From positions 24,278 through 88,277 of the forward strand of contig NZ_CBVI010000063.1 of NCBI RefSeq assembly GCF_000513195.1: DNA of 64,000 nt, written 5' to 3'. The position numbers and the translations under genes are program-made. This DNA comes from Bacteroides timonensis. GTDB lineage: Bacteria; Bacteroidota; Bacteroidia; Bacteroidales; Bacteroidaceae. Positions 28,701-36,965 of this stretch are shown in pieces (the stretch's first letter is position 1; each line of letters begins with the position of its first letter). The notes under the pieces were generated by a model. That model had not been told where the DNA came from. It did no database searches and saw nothing but the letters and a program-made list of their open reading frames with translations.

Positions 28701-29727
28701 AGGAAGTGGCATCGGATTGATGCTGGTAAAAAAACTGGTAAATATGCATCAGGGATATATTAACTGGGAAAGTACGGAAGGAGTGGGCACTACGGTGCGG
28801 ATAGGCTTCCCAAAAGGTAAAAGGCATCTCAAAAATGCAAACTTCGTTTCAAATGAAATTGGATCCAATATAGGTGCTGTTTCCGGTCAAGAAGAAACGT
28901 TCCCTCTTCCTGAGGAAGAAATGCTTCGAACCGACGAAGACCGTTACCGGTTACTGATAGTGGAAGATAATGATGAGTTGCGCCATTACTTGAAACGTAC
29001 TCTCTCTGATCTTTATCAGGTGCAGACTTGCATCAATGGGAAAGAAGCATTATATATAATCAAAATTTATCAACCACACCTCATCTTATCTGATGTAATG
29101 ATGCCGGAGATGGGAGGCAATGAACTGTGTTCGGCCATTAAAAGTGATATAGAAACTTCACACATTCCCGTACTATTACTTACCGCACTGAATGACGAAA
29201 AGAATATTCTGAAAGGACTTCAAACAGGGGCTGACGAATATATTACCAAACCTTTTAATCTGGAAATCCTGCGTACAATTATTGCTAACACACTGGCTGC
29301 CCGTGCTACTCTCAGAGCAAAATACGGGAGTCTTAGTGAGTTGGAAAAGGATGAATCCTTTGTGGAAATGACAGGTGAATTGGGCCCTCTGGATTGGAAG
29401 TTCATCAAAGAGGTCAATGCGGATATTGAGAAGAACTTGCAGGAGACGGAATATAATATAAATACATTAAGTGCCTCTTTATGTATGAGCCGTACCAGTT
29501 TTTATAATAAGATTAAAGCGCTAACAGGGCAGGCCCCTTCGGAATATGTCCGTCTGATACGTCTTAAACACGCGGCACGCATGTTAAAAGATGGAGTCTA
29601 CAATATAACCGAAGTGGCCGAACGGACGGGATTCAACGACCCGAAATATTTCCGCGAGGTATTCAAGAAATACTACAAGGTTGCTCCAAGTCAATATGCC
29701 AGTGGAGAGTCGTCGGATACAGTGTAA
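25735..29727 (+). CDS. Hybrid two-component system sensor/regulator (HTCS) with AraC output domain
   Basis: 1330 residues, the full normal length. Signal peptide (1-19, CHAQ), two-part beta-propeller of Reg_prop-type repeats (about 20-640; GVEEGLSHRRVYAISKDSKG is typical), Y_Y_Y domain (about 690-770), membrane span (about 772-795), HisKA with His815 (TAHDLRTPITLIKAP), ATPase domain (DTGIGIP, GSGIGL), receiver with phospho-acceptor Asp1120 (LILSDVMMPEMGG), and AraC-type HTH (about 1230-1325). These inner-membrane proteins sense periplasmic oligosaccharides and activate polysaccharide utilisation loci. The only SusCD locus here has its own sigma/anti-sigma pair, so the target is uncertain; it may have been lost with the decayed genes downstream. 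Confidence 0.93.
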   Translation: MKKIIYFLGLLFPLFCHAQIYKYIGVEEGLSHRRVYAISKDSKGYMWFLTHSGIDRYDGKNIKTYHLMDGNEELSSLINLNWLHLDNEGRLWETGRKGRVYCYDIRSDMFRLLYKIPEENTSVPILVTHSFIDLNEVIWLCNDRYIYLYDTNSRTVERLENRLNESIKGIIQIAPDRYFIGTEKGVHHARLRNREMTLLPCDKLDNLNIEVNSMYFDKVLRKLFIGTFQQGIYIYDMNTKTTLRGAPGMEEISILRICPFEENSLLLATEGAGVFCMNKITYKAIPFIVSGHKDYAGLKSNTVPDIYIDHEKRIWMADFPFGVTLCDRRYSNYNWMRNIEDNPQSLVNNKVNVIMEDSQEDLWYGTGDGISLYSRHTGKWHTFFSPITNPAAYKKDQIFIALCEVKPGIIWAAGYGSDILQIDKHNLSVKLLDISEMESDKVRPDKYICEIIKDSKGNIWSGGYYNLKCFDSTLQNVRLYRGLNFITALAEKDARHIWVGTAVGVFLLDKQTGNFKGLELPVKANYVNALNQDADGKLYIATNGSGLLVYDSKENKFSHYDTANSSLISNNVYSVLFSMNDIVMMSTEKGLSAFIPSKQIFHNWTKDQGLMPSNFNPQAGVIRKNGNLVFGSSNGAVEFNRKINIPERKTSRMVFHDLRILYQSVNPSTEESPLTNDIDSIKVLRLKSSQNTFSLGISSINYDYPSNILYSWKLEGFYDEWSQPDRQGIISFTNLYSGDYKLRVRAISNEDSGLILEERSIDIIIEKPIWLSWWAVGLYILLFISGCAIIMHFLSLKKQRKLSEEKVRFFINTAHDLRTPITLIKAPLEDIDSKESLSRDAKLNLQTALRNTNSLFRMTTNLINLERINMYASELYVAEYDLDAFMAETIEAFRAYAAVKEVELRYKRNLKDLHVWFDRDKMDSILKNLISNAIKYTHAGGSVTVSVGETIQSWTVEVSDTGIGIPGNEQHKLFRYFFRATNAVNSKLVGSGIGLMLVKKLVNMHQGYINWESTEGVGTTVRIGFPKGKRHLKNANFVSNEIGSNIGAVSGQEETFPLPEEEMLRTDEDRYRLLIVEDNDELRHYLKRTLSDLYQVQTCINGKEALYIIKIYQPHLILSDVMMPEMGGNELCSAIKSDIETSHIPVLLLTALNDEKNILKGLQTGADEYITKPFNLEILRTIIANTLAARATLRAKYGSLSELEKDESFVEMTGELGPLDWKFIKEVNADIEKNLQETEYNINTLSASLCMSRTSFYNKIKALTGQAPSEYVRLIRLKHAARMLKDGVYNITEVAERTGFNDPKYFREVFKKYYKVAPSQYASGESSDTV

Positions 29728-29851
29728 GATTAGGCTTTGCTATTTATTCCTTACAGAAACTTCTACCTGGCTAGTTTAATATGTGGGTAAGTAGTTTTTA
29801 TATAAATCCGCCTAAGGAAAGAAATCTTAAGGAAAAACAGGTTATAGTAAA

Positions 29852-29881
29852 AAGGACTTCAGTAATTGTATGCCGAAGTCC
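29852..29881. repeat. 30-nt hairpin repeat, copy A, at the ABC pseudogene junction
   Basis: Identical over 30 nt to 54148-54177. GGACTTC and GAAGTCC form a 7-bp stem. The right arm runs directly into ABC-permease-derived sequence, and the ATG that opens that fragment lies inside the repeat loop. Confidence 0.85.
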
Positions 29882-30358
29882 ATCGTCATCGATACACATC
29901 CGCTGAACAATCCGTGGCTGAATTACTCCGTATATCTGTGCAACACATTTGCACCGGGGGTATTGATGCTGCTTATATTTATCGGTTTATTCCATCGGTG
30001 TGGAAATAAAAGACCGTACCATACGCGAATGGCTTCGCAAGGGGATGGGTGTACTGATGATAGGTACATTGCCTACCCTGCGTCTGGGAGTGAGTTTTGC
30101 ATCCTTATGGGGAGTGCTTTCATTCTCTATGTGCGGATTATCATTCCCTGCGATGGCAATGCATCCGGTTCTGCAAGGATTAGCCAATCTGTTCCCGCTG
30201 CGTCACTATTTCCTGATCTATGTAATCAGGCCCTGAACGGTTATCCGATGATTTATTCGTGGATAAACTATGTGGCGTTACTTATTTTTATGATGCTTCC
30301 TTTCTTTGTCGTACACCGGCTCAAAGAAGCGTTGATTTATTATAAATACGTGCCCTAA
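29870..30358 (+). pseudogene. Decayed ABC-2 type permease gene (first of two)
   Basis: Pieces of one membrane protein lie in two frames. Frame of 29870: HPLNNPWLNYSVYLCNTFAP. Frame of 30000: VEIKDRTIREWLRK, then TLPTLRLGVSFASLWGVLSF up to 30236. Back in the first frame: ALNGYPMIYSWINYVALLIF to a stop at 30358. At least two frameshifts are needed. The gene also lacks its N-terminal half and, judged by the usual order of these segments in ABC-2 permeases, an internal piece. The apparent start codon comes from the hairpin repeat. It is followed directly by the second permease remnant, with overlapping stop and start. Confidence 0.85.
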
Positions 30359-31321
30359 TGAAACATCTGACGTTCAAACAGAAAGTAGTACAAGGTATCC
30401 ACGACCTATTCTATATCTGGATACGGGAATTCCGCACGACCTTTCGCGATCAGGGTGTGCTCATCTTCTTTGTGCTTGTCCCGTTGGTGTATCCATTGAT
30501 TTACGCTTTCATTTATACCAATGAAACCATACGGGAAGTACCCGCTGTGGTAGTGGATATGAATGCAGACATCAAAATGCAACGTGCCGGTAATACCACC
30601 AACCGCCAGGATGAGATTACCGCCTATCCGATAAGATATGAAGATGTTACCTTATTCAACCCTGCAAACGGTTTTGCGGCTTTCCTGATACCTGCGGTAT
30701 TGATACTGATTATTCAGTAAACCTTACTACTGGGTATCGGACTTTCTGCCGGAACAGCCCGCGAACAGAATCGTTTCAAAGATTTGGTTCCTATCAACCG
30801 CCACTACAACGGCACATTACGTATCGTACTGGGTAAAGGTTTAAGTTACTTCATGGTGTATGCACTTGTATCCGTATACGTGCTCTGTGTAGTGCCACGT
30901 CTGTTCAGTCTCATCCAGAGAGCTCAACCGGGTGTACTGACCCTCTTTATGTTGCCTTATCTGGCAGCATGTATTTTCTTTGCCATGACAGCTTCGATTG
31001 CCATACGCAACCGTGAAACCTGCATGTTAATATTCGTCTTCACATCCGTGCCTTTATTGTTTCTTTCAGGTGTTTCCTGGCCGGGAGCCGCCATGCCGGA
31101 TTTCTGGAGATACTTCTCTTATATCTTCCCGTCCACTTTCGGCATCAATGGCTACGTACGCATCAATAGCATAGGAGCTACACTCAATAGTCTTTGAATA
31201 CCGTGCATTATGGATACAGGCAGGCATCTACTTCCTGACTACTTGCTGGGTATATCGCTGGCAGATTATCCAGAGCAGGAAGCATGTGATTGAGAAATAT
31301 AAAGAGTACAAGAATAAATAA
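30358..31321 (+). pseudogene. Decayed ABC-2 type permease gene (second of two)
   Basis: One frame runs from ATG 30358 (MKHLTFKQKVVQGIHDLFYI) to 31197 but is cut by TAA at 30718-30720, where 'ILIIQ' should continue into 'TLLLGIGLSAGTARE'; this is most simply a C-to-T change in a Gln codon. After residue 64 (about 30549) a periplasmic segment seems to be missing. Near 31190 a frameshift moves the last segment (FEYRALWIQAGIYFLTTCWV to KYKEYKNK, stop at 31319-31321) to another frame. Intact homologues form inner-membrane drug or lipid exporters with an HlyD-type adaptor and a TolC-like protein; none is present here. Confidence 0.88.
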
Positions 31322-31380
31322 CACGTTGTAGCGTTTCATAGAATAAATGTTTAGCACAAAAGATTCCCTTTACGAACTAT

Positions 31381-31417
31381 AAAAAAGCAGCAGGCATATC
31401 GCCTGCTGTTTTTTTAT
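31381..31417. terminator. Bidirectional intrinsic terminator
   Basis: CAGCAGGC (31388-31395) and GCCTGCTG (31401-31408) around a 5-nt loop, flanked by an A run on the left and a T run on the right. It works in both directions: the end of the minus-strand glycan operon and the end of the decayed plus-strand permeases. Confidence 0.85.
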
Positions 31418-31434
31418 AGTTCGGTATGCTGTTA

Positions 31435-32976
31435 TTACTTTTCAGCCCACTCCTTCGCTCCCTGCTCCTTCAGTTTAGCGGTAAACGCCTTCGCCTTTTC
31501 CATTGAAGCGGCTTCCTCTTCCGGACTTGCATAAGCATGCTTGTAGCCTTTCACCACATTCCATTCACCACGGGTGAAATCGGGGAATGCCACAGCTGCA
31601 CAACCGTTGTCCATGGAAAGTTCTCCCAATTCTGCAAGGCAGCACCACTCAGCAAGGTCGTATACATCCATATCCAAAGGAAGACCGTTCTGCAGGCAAT
31701 ATACCAGACGGCTGTCCATCACGAAGTCCATGCCTCCATGACCGCCTACTTCCTTGGCCATTTCACCGTACTTCTTCAAGATGGGATGCTGGTACTTCTC
31801 TACAAGCGCTTCCATCTCTGCTTCCGGCAGGAAACCGTGTGAATTCAAGTCATCTACCTTGGGTTGAACGCCCGATGCACTCAACTGGTCAGCGTCAAGC
31901 GCATATCCTTCCACCGGATATTTATTAGCGAATCCCTTGGTACCCGTAAGCTGATACAGACGGTTATAAGGTTGAGCGGTCATTACATTGTGCTGGATCT
32001 CAATCACTTTTCCATTAGCAGTACGCAATAAAGTAGTGGTGTGGTCACCGTTACGGAAGTTGTTGCAAGTTGAATCAGTACGTTCCTCTACCAATGCCTT
32101 GCCAACTACGGACTTCGTATCCATAGCTACCAATGTAATCAGACGGTCTCCGCGATGGATATCAAGTGCCTGTGCCACAGGGCCAAGACCGTGAGTGGCA
32201 TATACATCACCGCGATGCTTCATGTTATAGTCCAAACGCCAGCCCAGCTTGTCATCCTCACCTTTCTTCCAATAATAGTCCCAAAAAGGCTCCAAGTTGT
32301 GGATGTAAGCGCCCTGAGCACGGATAACCTCACCGAAAACTCCTTGCTGAGCCATATTCAAGGTATTCATCTCAAACCAGTCATAACAGCAGTTCTCCAA
32401 GATGAAGCAATGCTTGCGGGTAGATTCACTCAAGTTAATCAAGTCCCAGCATTCCTGCAGGTTCATGGCCGAAGGAACTTCTATCGCCACATGCTTGCCA
32501 TTCTCCAAAGCACACTTGGCAACGGGAAAATGATGAAGCCAGTCGGCAGCAATATAAACCAAGTCTATATCATCACGTTTGCAAAGTTCCTCGTAACCTG
32601 TAGCACCGGAATAAACGGCAGCCTTGGGCATAGAAGCCTTCTCCAGAATCTTCTGGCATCCCTCCGCACGTGACGGTTCATAATCACAGAGGGCAACCAC
32701 CTGCGTGCCGGGAATATAAGTGAAACGCGCTACCGCACCCGGTCCGCGCATACCCAAGCCTACAAAGCCCACACGCACTACTTCCATTTTCGGAGTAGCC
32801 AGTCCCAATACACTTTTCTGTCCGGCAGGACGTTCAGGAGTCCGCACGACAATCGTACCGTTTTTCCACTCCCACTGTGTGCCTTTTTCCGTTGTCTGCA
32901 CAGTAGTGGCGGTTTGTGTTGAACATGCGCCAAAAGCGAAGCATACACCCAACACCAAGAGTCCAATTTTCTTCAT
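31435..32976 (-). CDS. GH109-type Gfo/Idh/MocA-fold glycosidase (alpha-N-acetylgalactosaminidase-like)
   Basis: 513 residues. Lipoprotein signal (VCFAFGACST), a Rossmann dinucleotide site (VGFVGLGMRGPGAV, about 68-81) and the C-terminal Gfo/Idh/MocA domain. THGLGPVAQ with His262 and HGGMDFVMDSRL are typical of GH109. GH109 enzymes use tightly bound NAD to cleave alpha-GalNAc by an oxidation-elimination route; the founding members remove blood-group-A GalNAc. Not all family members have this specificity. It is the last gene of the minus-strand run, 101 bp after the GH31 gene and before a bidirectional terminator. The position fits removal of alpha-GalNAc from O-glycans or A antigen. Confidence 0.85.
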   Translation of the reverse strand: MKKIGLLVLGVCFAFGACSTQTATTVQTTEKGTQWEWKNGTIVVRTPERPAGQKSVLGLATPKMEVVRVGFVGLGMRGPGAVARFTYIPGTQVVALCDYEPSRAEGCQKILEKASMPKAAVYSGATGYEELCKRDDIDLVYIAADWLHHFPVAKCALENGKHVAIEVPSAMNLQECWDLINLSESTRKHCFILENCCYDWFEMNTLNMAQQGVFGEVIRAQGAYIHNLEPFWDYYWKKGEDDKLGWRLDYNMKHRGDVYATHGLGPVAQALDIHRGDRLITLVAMDTKSVVGKALVEERTDSTCNNFRNGDHTTTLLRTANGKVIEIQHNVMTAQPYNRLYQLTGTKGFANKYPVEGYALDADQLSASGVQPKVDDLNSHGFLPEAEMEALVEKYQHPILKKYGEMAKEVGGHGGMDFVMDSRLVYCLQNGLPLDMDVYDLAEWCCLAELGELSMDNGCAAVAFPDFTRGEWNVVKGYKHAYASPEEEAASMEKAKAFTAKLKEQGAKEWAEK

Positions 32977-33077
32977 TGTTTTGCTAATTTAAAATTAAAA
33001 TTAATTATAGTGTGTACCCATTTACTCCGTAAAGGTACACAAGCCATATATACGGAGCGAATAAACGGCTTTATTTT

Positions 33078-36000
33078 TTAGAACTTATGTACACCTAACA
33101 ATTTATCCACCAAGAAGCCGTCGGTCACTTTCAGATCAAATTTCACGTTCCACCTGGCTTTAAGCCTGATGACAAACAGGTCGCTGTCACCTTCAAGCGC
33201 TTCACGTTCTCCAATATTCACAAACGTAGGATACAAAGACTTGACGCCATTGGTATGGAGTCTGTCATTTGTCAGGTTCTCCATCCCCTCTATGCCCAAG
33301 GGATGTACACCAACAAACTCATAATCAGCCGGATTGTAAGGCAAAGCAAAGCTGATCGCATTTACAGAACGCAGTCCCGTACCTTTCACCAATACCTCGA
33401 CGACCTCATCTTTGACATAAGTACGCTTAGGCGTGCTGACGCTGATGCTCCCTTCTGCCTTTTCACTCCTGATGCCATCGGCTCCACCCTCAAGTTGTGT
33501 TGCTACCACCGAAATGTCGTAAGCATCTATCAGTCCGTTGCGATTCAGGTCTCCGTTGCTAATGTACCCTTCAAAATCGGCATCTCCCCGGCGCAGACCA
33601 GTATAGTTCGTGTAAGAAGTCAGGTCATTTTCATCGACCAACTTATCGTTGTTGATATCACCCGGCAGATAGATTTCTGTTTCCGGAACTCTGAATACAT
33701 AAATCTCTTGCCCCGAACCATAGTTGCCTACAGCTTCGGTAATGCTCATCTTGATATAACGGGCTGTAGATGCCTGAGCAAACTTGAATATCTTCACTTC
33801 GTTATCGCGCTTCCAGTCGAATGCTCCCGCTTCAACCCAGTTCTCCTTGTCCATGCTACAGTAAACCGTCCCCTTCAAGATAGTTCCATTACCGGCATTC
33901 TCACGTGGCAGATAATGGAATTTTTCTACTTGACAGATAGATTTCAAATCCATTATCAAATCGAACGGTACAGCTTTTTCATTGTATTGGGTATGCCACA
34001 ATTCTCCTTCTTCAAAGTCGAACAGGCGACGGAGTGAACGGCCCTGATTGGCGGCAGTCGTCTCACCCACGATTCCATGTATGGCGAATTCCAGAGGGTC
34101 TTTCTTGGTTTTAGCACTGAATGCAGCCCAGTCAGACTGTCCTTCTTTGTTCACCGCACGTATCTTGAAATCGTAAGCAGTTTCTACATTCAGCCCCTCG
34201 AACAATAGTTCCGTATCCTTGATAGTACTATAGTTCATGCCATCAAACTCTATTTCATAATAGTCGGCATTGTCCACCTTATTCCAAGTAGGCTTCAAAG
34301 TATAAGCAGTTATATTCTCTTCAGTAACCTGCGCTTTCGGGGCAAGCAACAGACCGGAAGTCACTCTATAATTATCGACCGGAGCAAAAACAAAACCACT
34401 TATCTTCAAAGTAATCCGATTGGCTGTGATGTCGGTAGCCGCCAACTTGACAAGCATTTGGGGATTCTTCATAATCACCTCTTTCTCGAACTCGCCGCCT
34501 TTGGTGGCAAACTTGTTCAAGTTAGGCTTGGCATCATAGAAATAGACATTCTCTTTCCGGAGAAACTCATCCATGCCGCTTGCTTCCACAAGCTTCACTT
34601 TGTTCTTTCCAACGGTTGCCTGAACTTTTCCCGGTTTCTCGGTTACGTTGATTCTGAATTCGGTTACTTTCTCTTTGACAAAACCGTTGAAGTCGCCTTG
34701 CGTCGGATGAACAGAGACTGTAACATCTCCTTTCTCACCGACAACAGATTCAATCAGGGTACTTACACCCTTGCCCGAACGGTATTCTTCCGTCGTTCCG
34801 TCATCATCATATTCGGTAAATGCACTCTGTCCGTATGGATAGAGCTCGTATATACGCAGATTCTTGGCTGTTTCGTTGACGTTGTTATTGGGGGACGTCA
34901 TGGGGATAATGGCTCCGTTCTTCACGAATACGGGTAATTTCCAAAGCGGTGCCGCATAGTTGTTGATGATGCGTCCACCCTGATAGATTTCACCGGAAAA
35001 ATAATCCACCCACTCACCGGCAGGCAGATAGATACCGTTACGAATATCATTTCCGCGTTCGTCTGCCCGGGTTGCCTGATAAACAGGAGCCACAAGGAAA
35101 TACGGGCCATAAAGGAACTGATACTGCGTAGACTTACCGAATGTATAAGCATCGGGATATTCGAGGAACATAGCACGCATCATAGGCAGCCCATCCACAG
35201 ATTTCCTGGCAATGCTGTAGGTGTATGGCATGATTTCCGACTTCAACTTCAGATACCAGCGGTTGATGGAAGTGGCCGGTTCACCAAGAGCATGGGGATA
35301 TTTCTCGTTGGCACCCCACCCGTCCATATTCAACTGCATAGGCGTAAAGGCCTTCCACTGGAAATCACGAGTGTTCACCACCGGATTCTTCCCTCCGAAA
35401 ATACCGTCCATATCCGAACAAATATTGGGATTTCCCGACAACCCCGAACCTATATAAGTAGGGATGTGGAAACGGATATATTCCCATGCCCCTCCCGTCT
35501 GGTCGCCCGACCAGATGCCGGCATAGCGCTGCGTGCCAGCCCAACCATCCAAAGAGATGATGAAAGGGCGGGCATCATTGCCATAGTATGTCATGATTTT
35601 CGCCACGTCCGTGATGCCGTTCAGTCCGAAAGAATATCCGGCACCTACCCAAGCAACATCCGTTTTCAGGACACGCACACCCGCATCGCGCACTTCCTTG
35701 ACGATATCACGTTGCAACAAAGCACTGATACCCTCTTTGGGATGCAAATCCGACTGTGTCCACAGCCCTATTTCCACTCCGTTCTTATGGGCATAGTCCG
35801 TCAGTTCCTTCAGGTTGCAGATATTGCCATCCAGCGTCTCCGTCTGGCCGTAGCCGGCTCCATAACCATCGTTGGGCAATAACCAGCCCAAAGGCATATC
35901 GTGATTTCTGTAACGGTCTATCACCGCACGCGCCGAGAACTGGTAATTGTTCTTTTCACCGTTCAGCGACTCTCTGATGCCGCCATTGTCCTTCTGGCTC

Positions 36001-36944
36001 TCCTTATAGCGTTTATCATCCTCAAACAAGATGCCGCTCTCATCTTCTTTCCAATAGTCACGGTTATAGGCATTCAGATGCCCCTGATAGAAACCGAATT
36101 TCGGCATCAATACTGGATTACCCGTCAGTTGATAGTAATCATTCAGCAAAGGTACGGCACCTTCATTTACCATGACGAAGATATCTAGATAATCGGTCTG
36201 GTGGAATAGTTTCACAATGCCTTTTTCCTCATGCCCGAAGTCATAGACCCCTCTCTTGAAAGTATGCCACAAGATTCCGTAACCGTTCGTTGACCAATAA
36301 AATGGATTAGGAGAGGCCACACCGCCATCCGTCCAGCTATTCTGGTTTTCGATAGAGATGGACTTGCCCTTGTGCGAGAAGCGGCCGTTCTGCACACCTC
36401 CGCCGTAGAAATATTCATCCGGCGTTTCCTTCAGGGTTAAAGAGACTCTGTCCTCCTGGAACTCGGCAGGTTGCAGAGTTTCAAGAACTCTCTTTCCTGT
36501 CTTAAGATTCACAACACTCATCAAACCAGTATTGTTATCGATGCTTATTTCAATGGCCTTTGTAGAAATCTTTGTCCGGTCTTTCTTGCTGTCTATAGCA
36601 ATATTACCGACTTGTCTACGCGGAGACTGAACAAGTATCTCGGCCGGTGGCATTGCCTCAGGGTTTCTGATTATTCCACCTCCATTGTCTTGGAATGCTC
36701 TGAATATATTCTCACCGAAGAAATCCAAAGACATTCTCTCATCATTGGCAAATACCACTTCAACAGTGGTAGGATTGATTGCCTGGACCGATTTAACAAC
36801 ACCAATCTGATTATGGACACCTACAGTATTATAGGCAGGGTTCTCTGCATACATCTCTGACATAGAGAAAGAGAGGGAGAGAACGCTAACCCACAACACC
36901 CTTTTACTCAGAAATGCGCTTACACTATTAGATTTCATATTCAT
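33078..36944 (-). CDS. Multimodular GH31 glycosidase (probable alpha-GalNAc-active) with CBM32, dockerin-like and cohesin-like modules
   Basis: 1288 residues, secreted. N-terminal GH31 beta domain, then the barrel with likely nucleophile Asp429 (LKTDVAWVGAGYSFG) and acid/base Asp481 (IWSGDQTGGAW). Fibronectin-III about 860-955, CBM32-like F5/8C domain about 955-1090 and a dockerin-like segment about 1095-1155 (GDINNDKLVDENDL, then DLNRNGLIDAYDISVV). The C-terminal region from about 1165 reads like a cohesin (SFALPYNPADYEFVGVHPLG). The KTDVAWVG surroundings resemble the GH31 subgroup with alpha-N-acetylgalactosaminidase activity on O-glycans (GH31_18); this rests on memory of the family and on the neighbours. 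The next gene upstream is GH2, 21 nt away. Confidence 0.82.
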   Translation of the reverse strand: MNMKSNSVSAFLSKRVLWVSVLSLSFSMSEMYAENPAYNTVGVHNQIGVVKSVQAINPTTVEVVFANDERMSLDFFGENIFRAFQDNGGGIIRNPEAMPPAEILVQSPRRQVGNIAIDSKKDRTKISTKAIEISIDNNTGLMSVVNLKTGKRVLETLQPAEFQEDRVSLTLKETPDEYFYGGGVQNGRFSHKGKSISIENQNSWTDGGVASPNPFYWSTNGYGILWHTFKRGVYDFGHEEKGIVKLFHQTDYLDIFVMVNEGAVPLLNDYYQLTGNPVLMPKFGFYQGHLNAYNRDYWKEDESGILFEDDKRYKESQKDNGGIRESLNGEKNNYQFSARAVIDRYRNHDMPLGWLLPNDGYGAGYGQTETLDGNICNLKELTDYAHKNGVEIGLWTQSDLHPKEGISALLQRDIVKEVRDAGVRVLKTDVAWVGAGYSFGLNGITDVAKIMTYYGNDARPFIISLDGWAGTQRYAGIWSGDQTGGAWEYIRFHIPTYIGSGLSGNPNICSDMDGIFGGKNPVVNTRDFQWKAFTPMQLNMDGWGANEKYPHALGEPATSINRWYLKLKSEIMPYTYSIARKSVDGLPMMRAMFLEYPDAYTFGKSTQYQFLYGPYFLVAPVYQATRADERGNDIRNGIYLPAGEWVDYFSGEIYQGGRIINNYAAPLWKLPVFVKNGAIIPMTSPNNNVNETAKNLRIYELYPYGQSAFTEYDDDGTTEEYRSGKGVSTLIESVVGEKGDVTVSVHPTQGDFNGFVKEKVTEFRINVTEKPGKVQATVGKNKVKLVEASGMDEFLRKENVYFYDAKPNLNKFATKGGEFEKEVIMKNPQMLVKLAATDITANRITLKISGFVFAPVDNYRVTSGLLLAPKAQVTEENITAYTLKPTWNKVDNADYYEIEFDGMNYSTIKDTELLFEGLNVETAYDFKIRAVNKEGQSDWAAFSAKTKKDPLEFAIHGIVGETTAANQGRSLRRLFDFEEGELWHTQYNEKAVPFDLIMDLKSICQVEKFHYLPRENAGNGTILKGTVYCSMDKENWVEAGAFDWKRDNEVKIFKFAQASTARYIKMSITEAVGNYGSGQEIYVFRVPETEIYLPGDINNDKLVDENDLTSYTNYTGLRRGDADFEGYISNGDLNRNGLIDAYDISVVATQLEGGADGIRSEKAEGSISVSTPKRTYVKDEVVEVLVKGTGLRSVNAISFALPYNPADYEFVGVHPLGIEGMENLTNDRLHTNGVKSLYPTFVNIGEREALEGDSDLFVIRLKARWNVKFDLKVTDGFLVDKLLGVHKF

Positions 36945-36965
36945 ATATTGGATATTAATTATTTA

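Noticed and set aside
33255..34037. 260-codon plus-strand frame opposite the GH31 gene
   Set aside because: Shadow of the multimodular glycosidase on the other strand.
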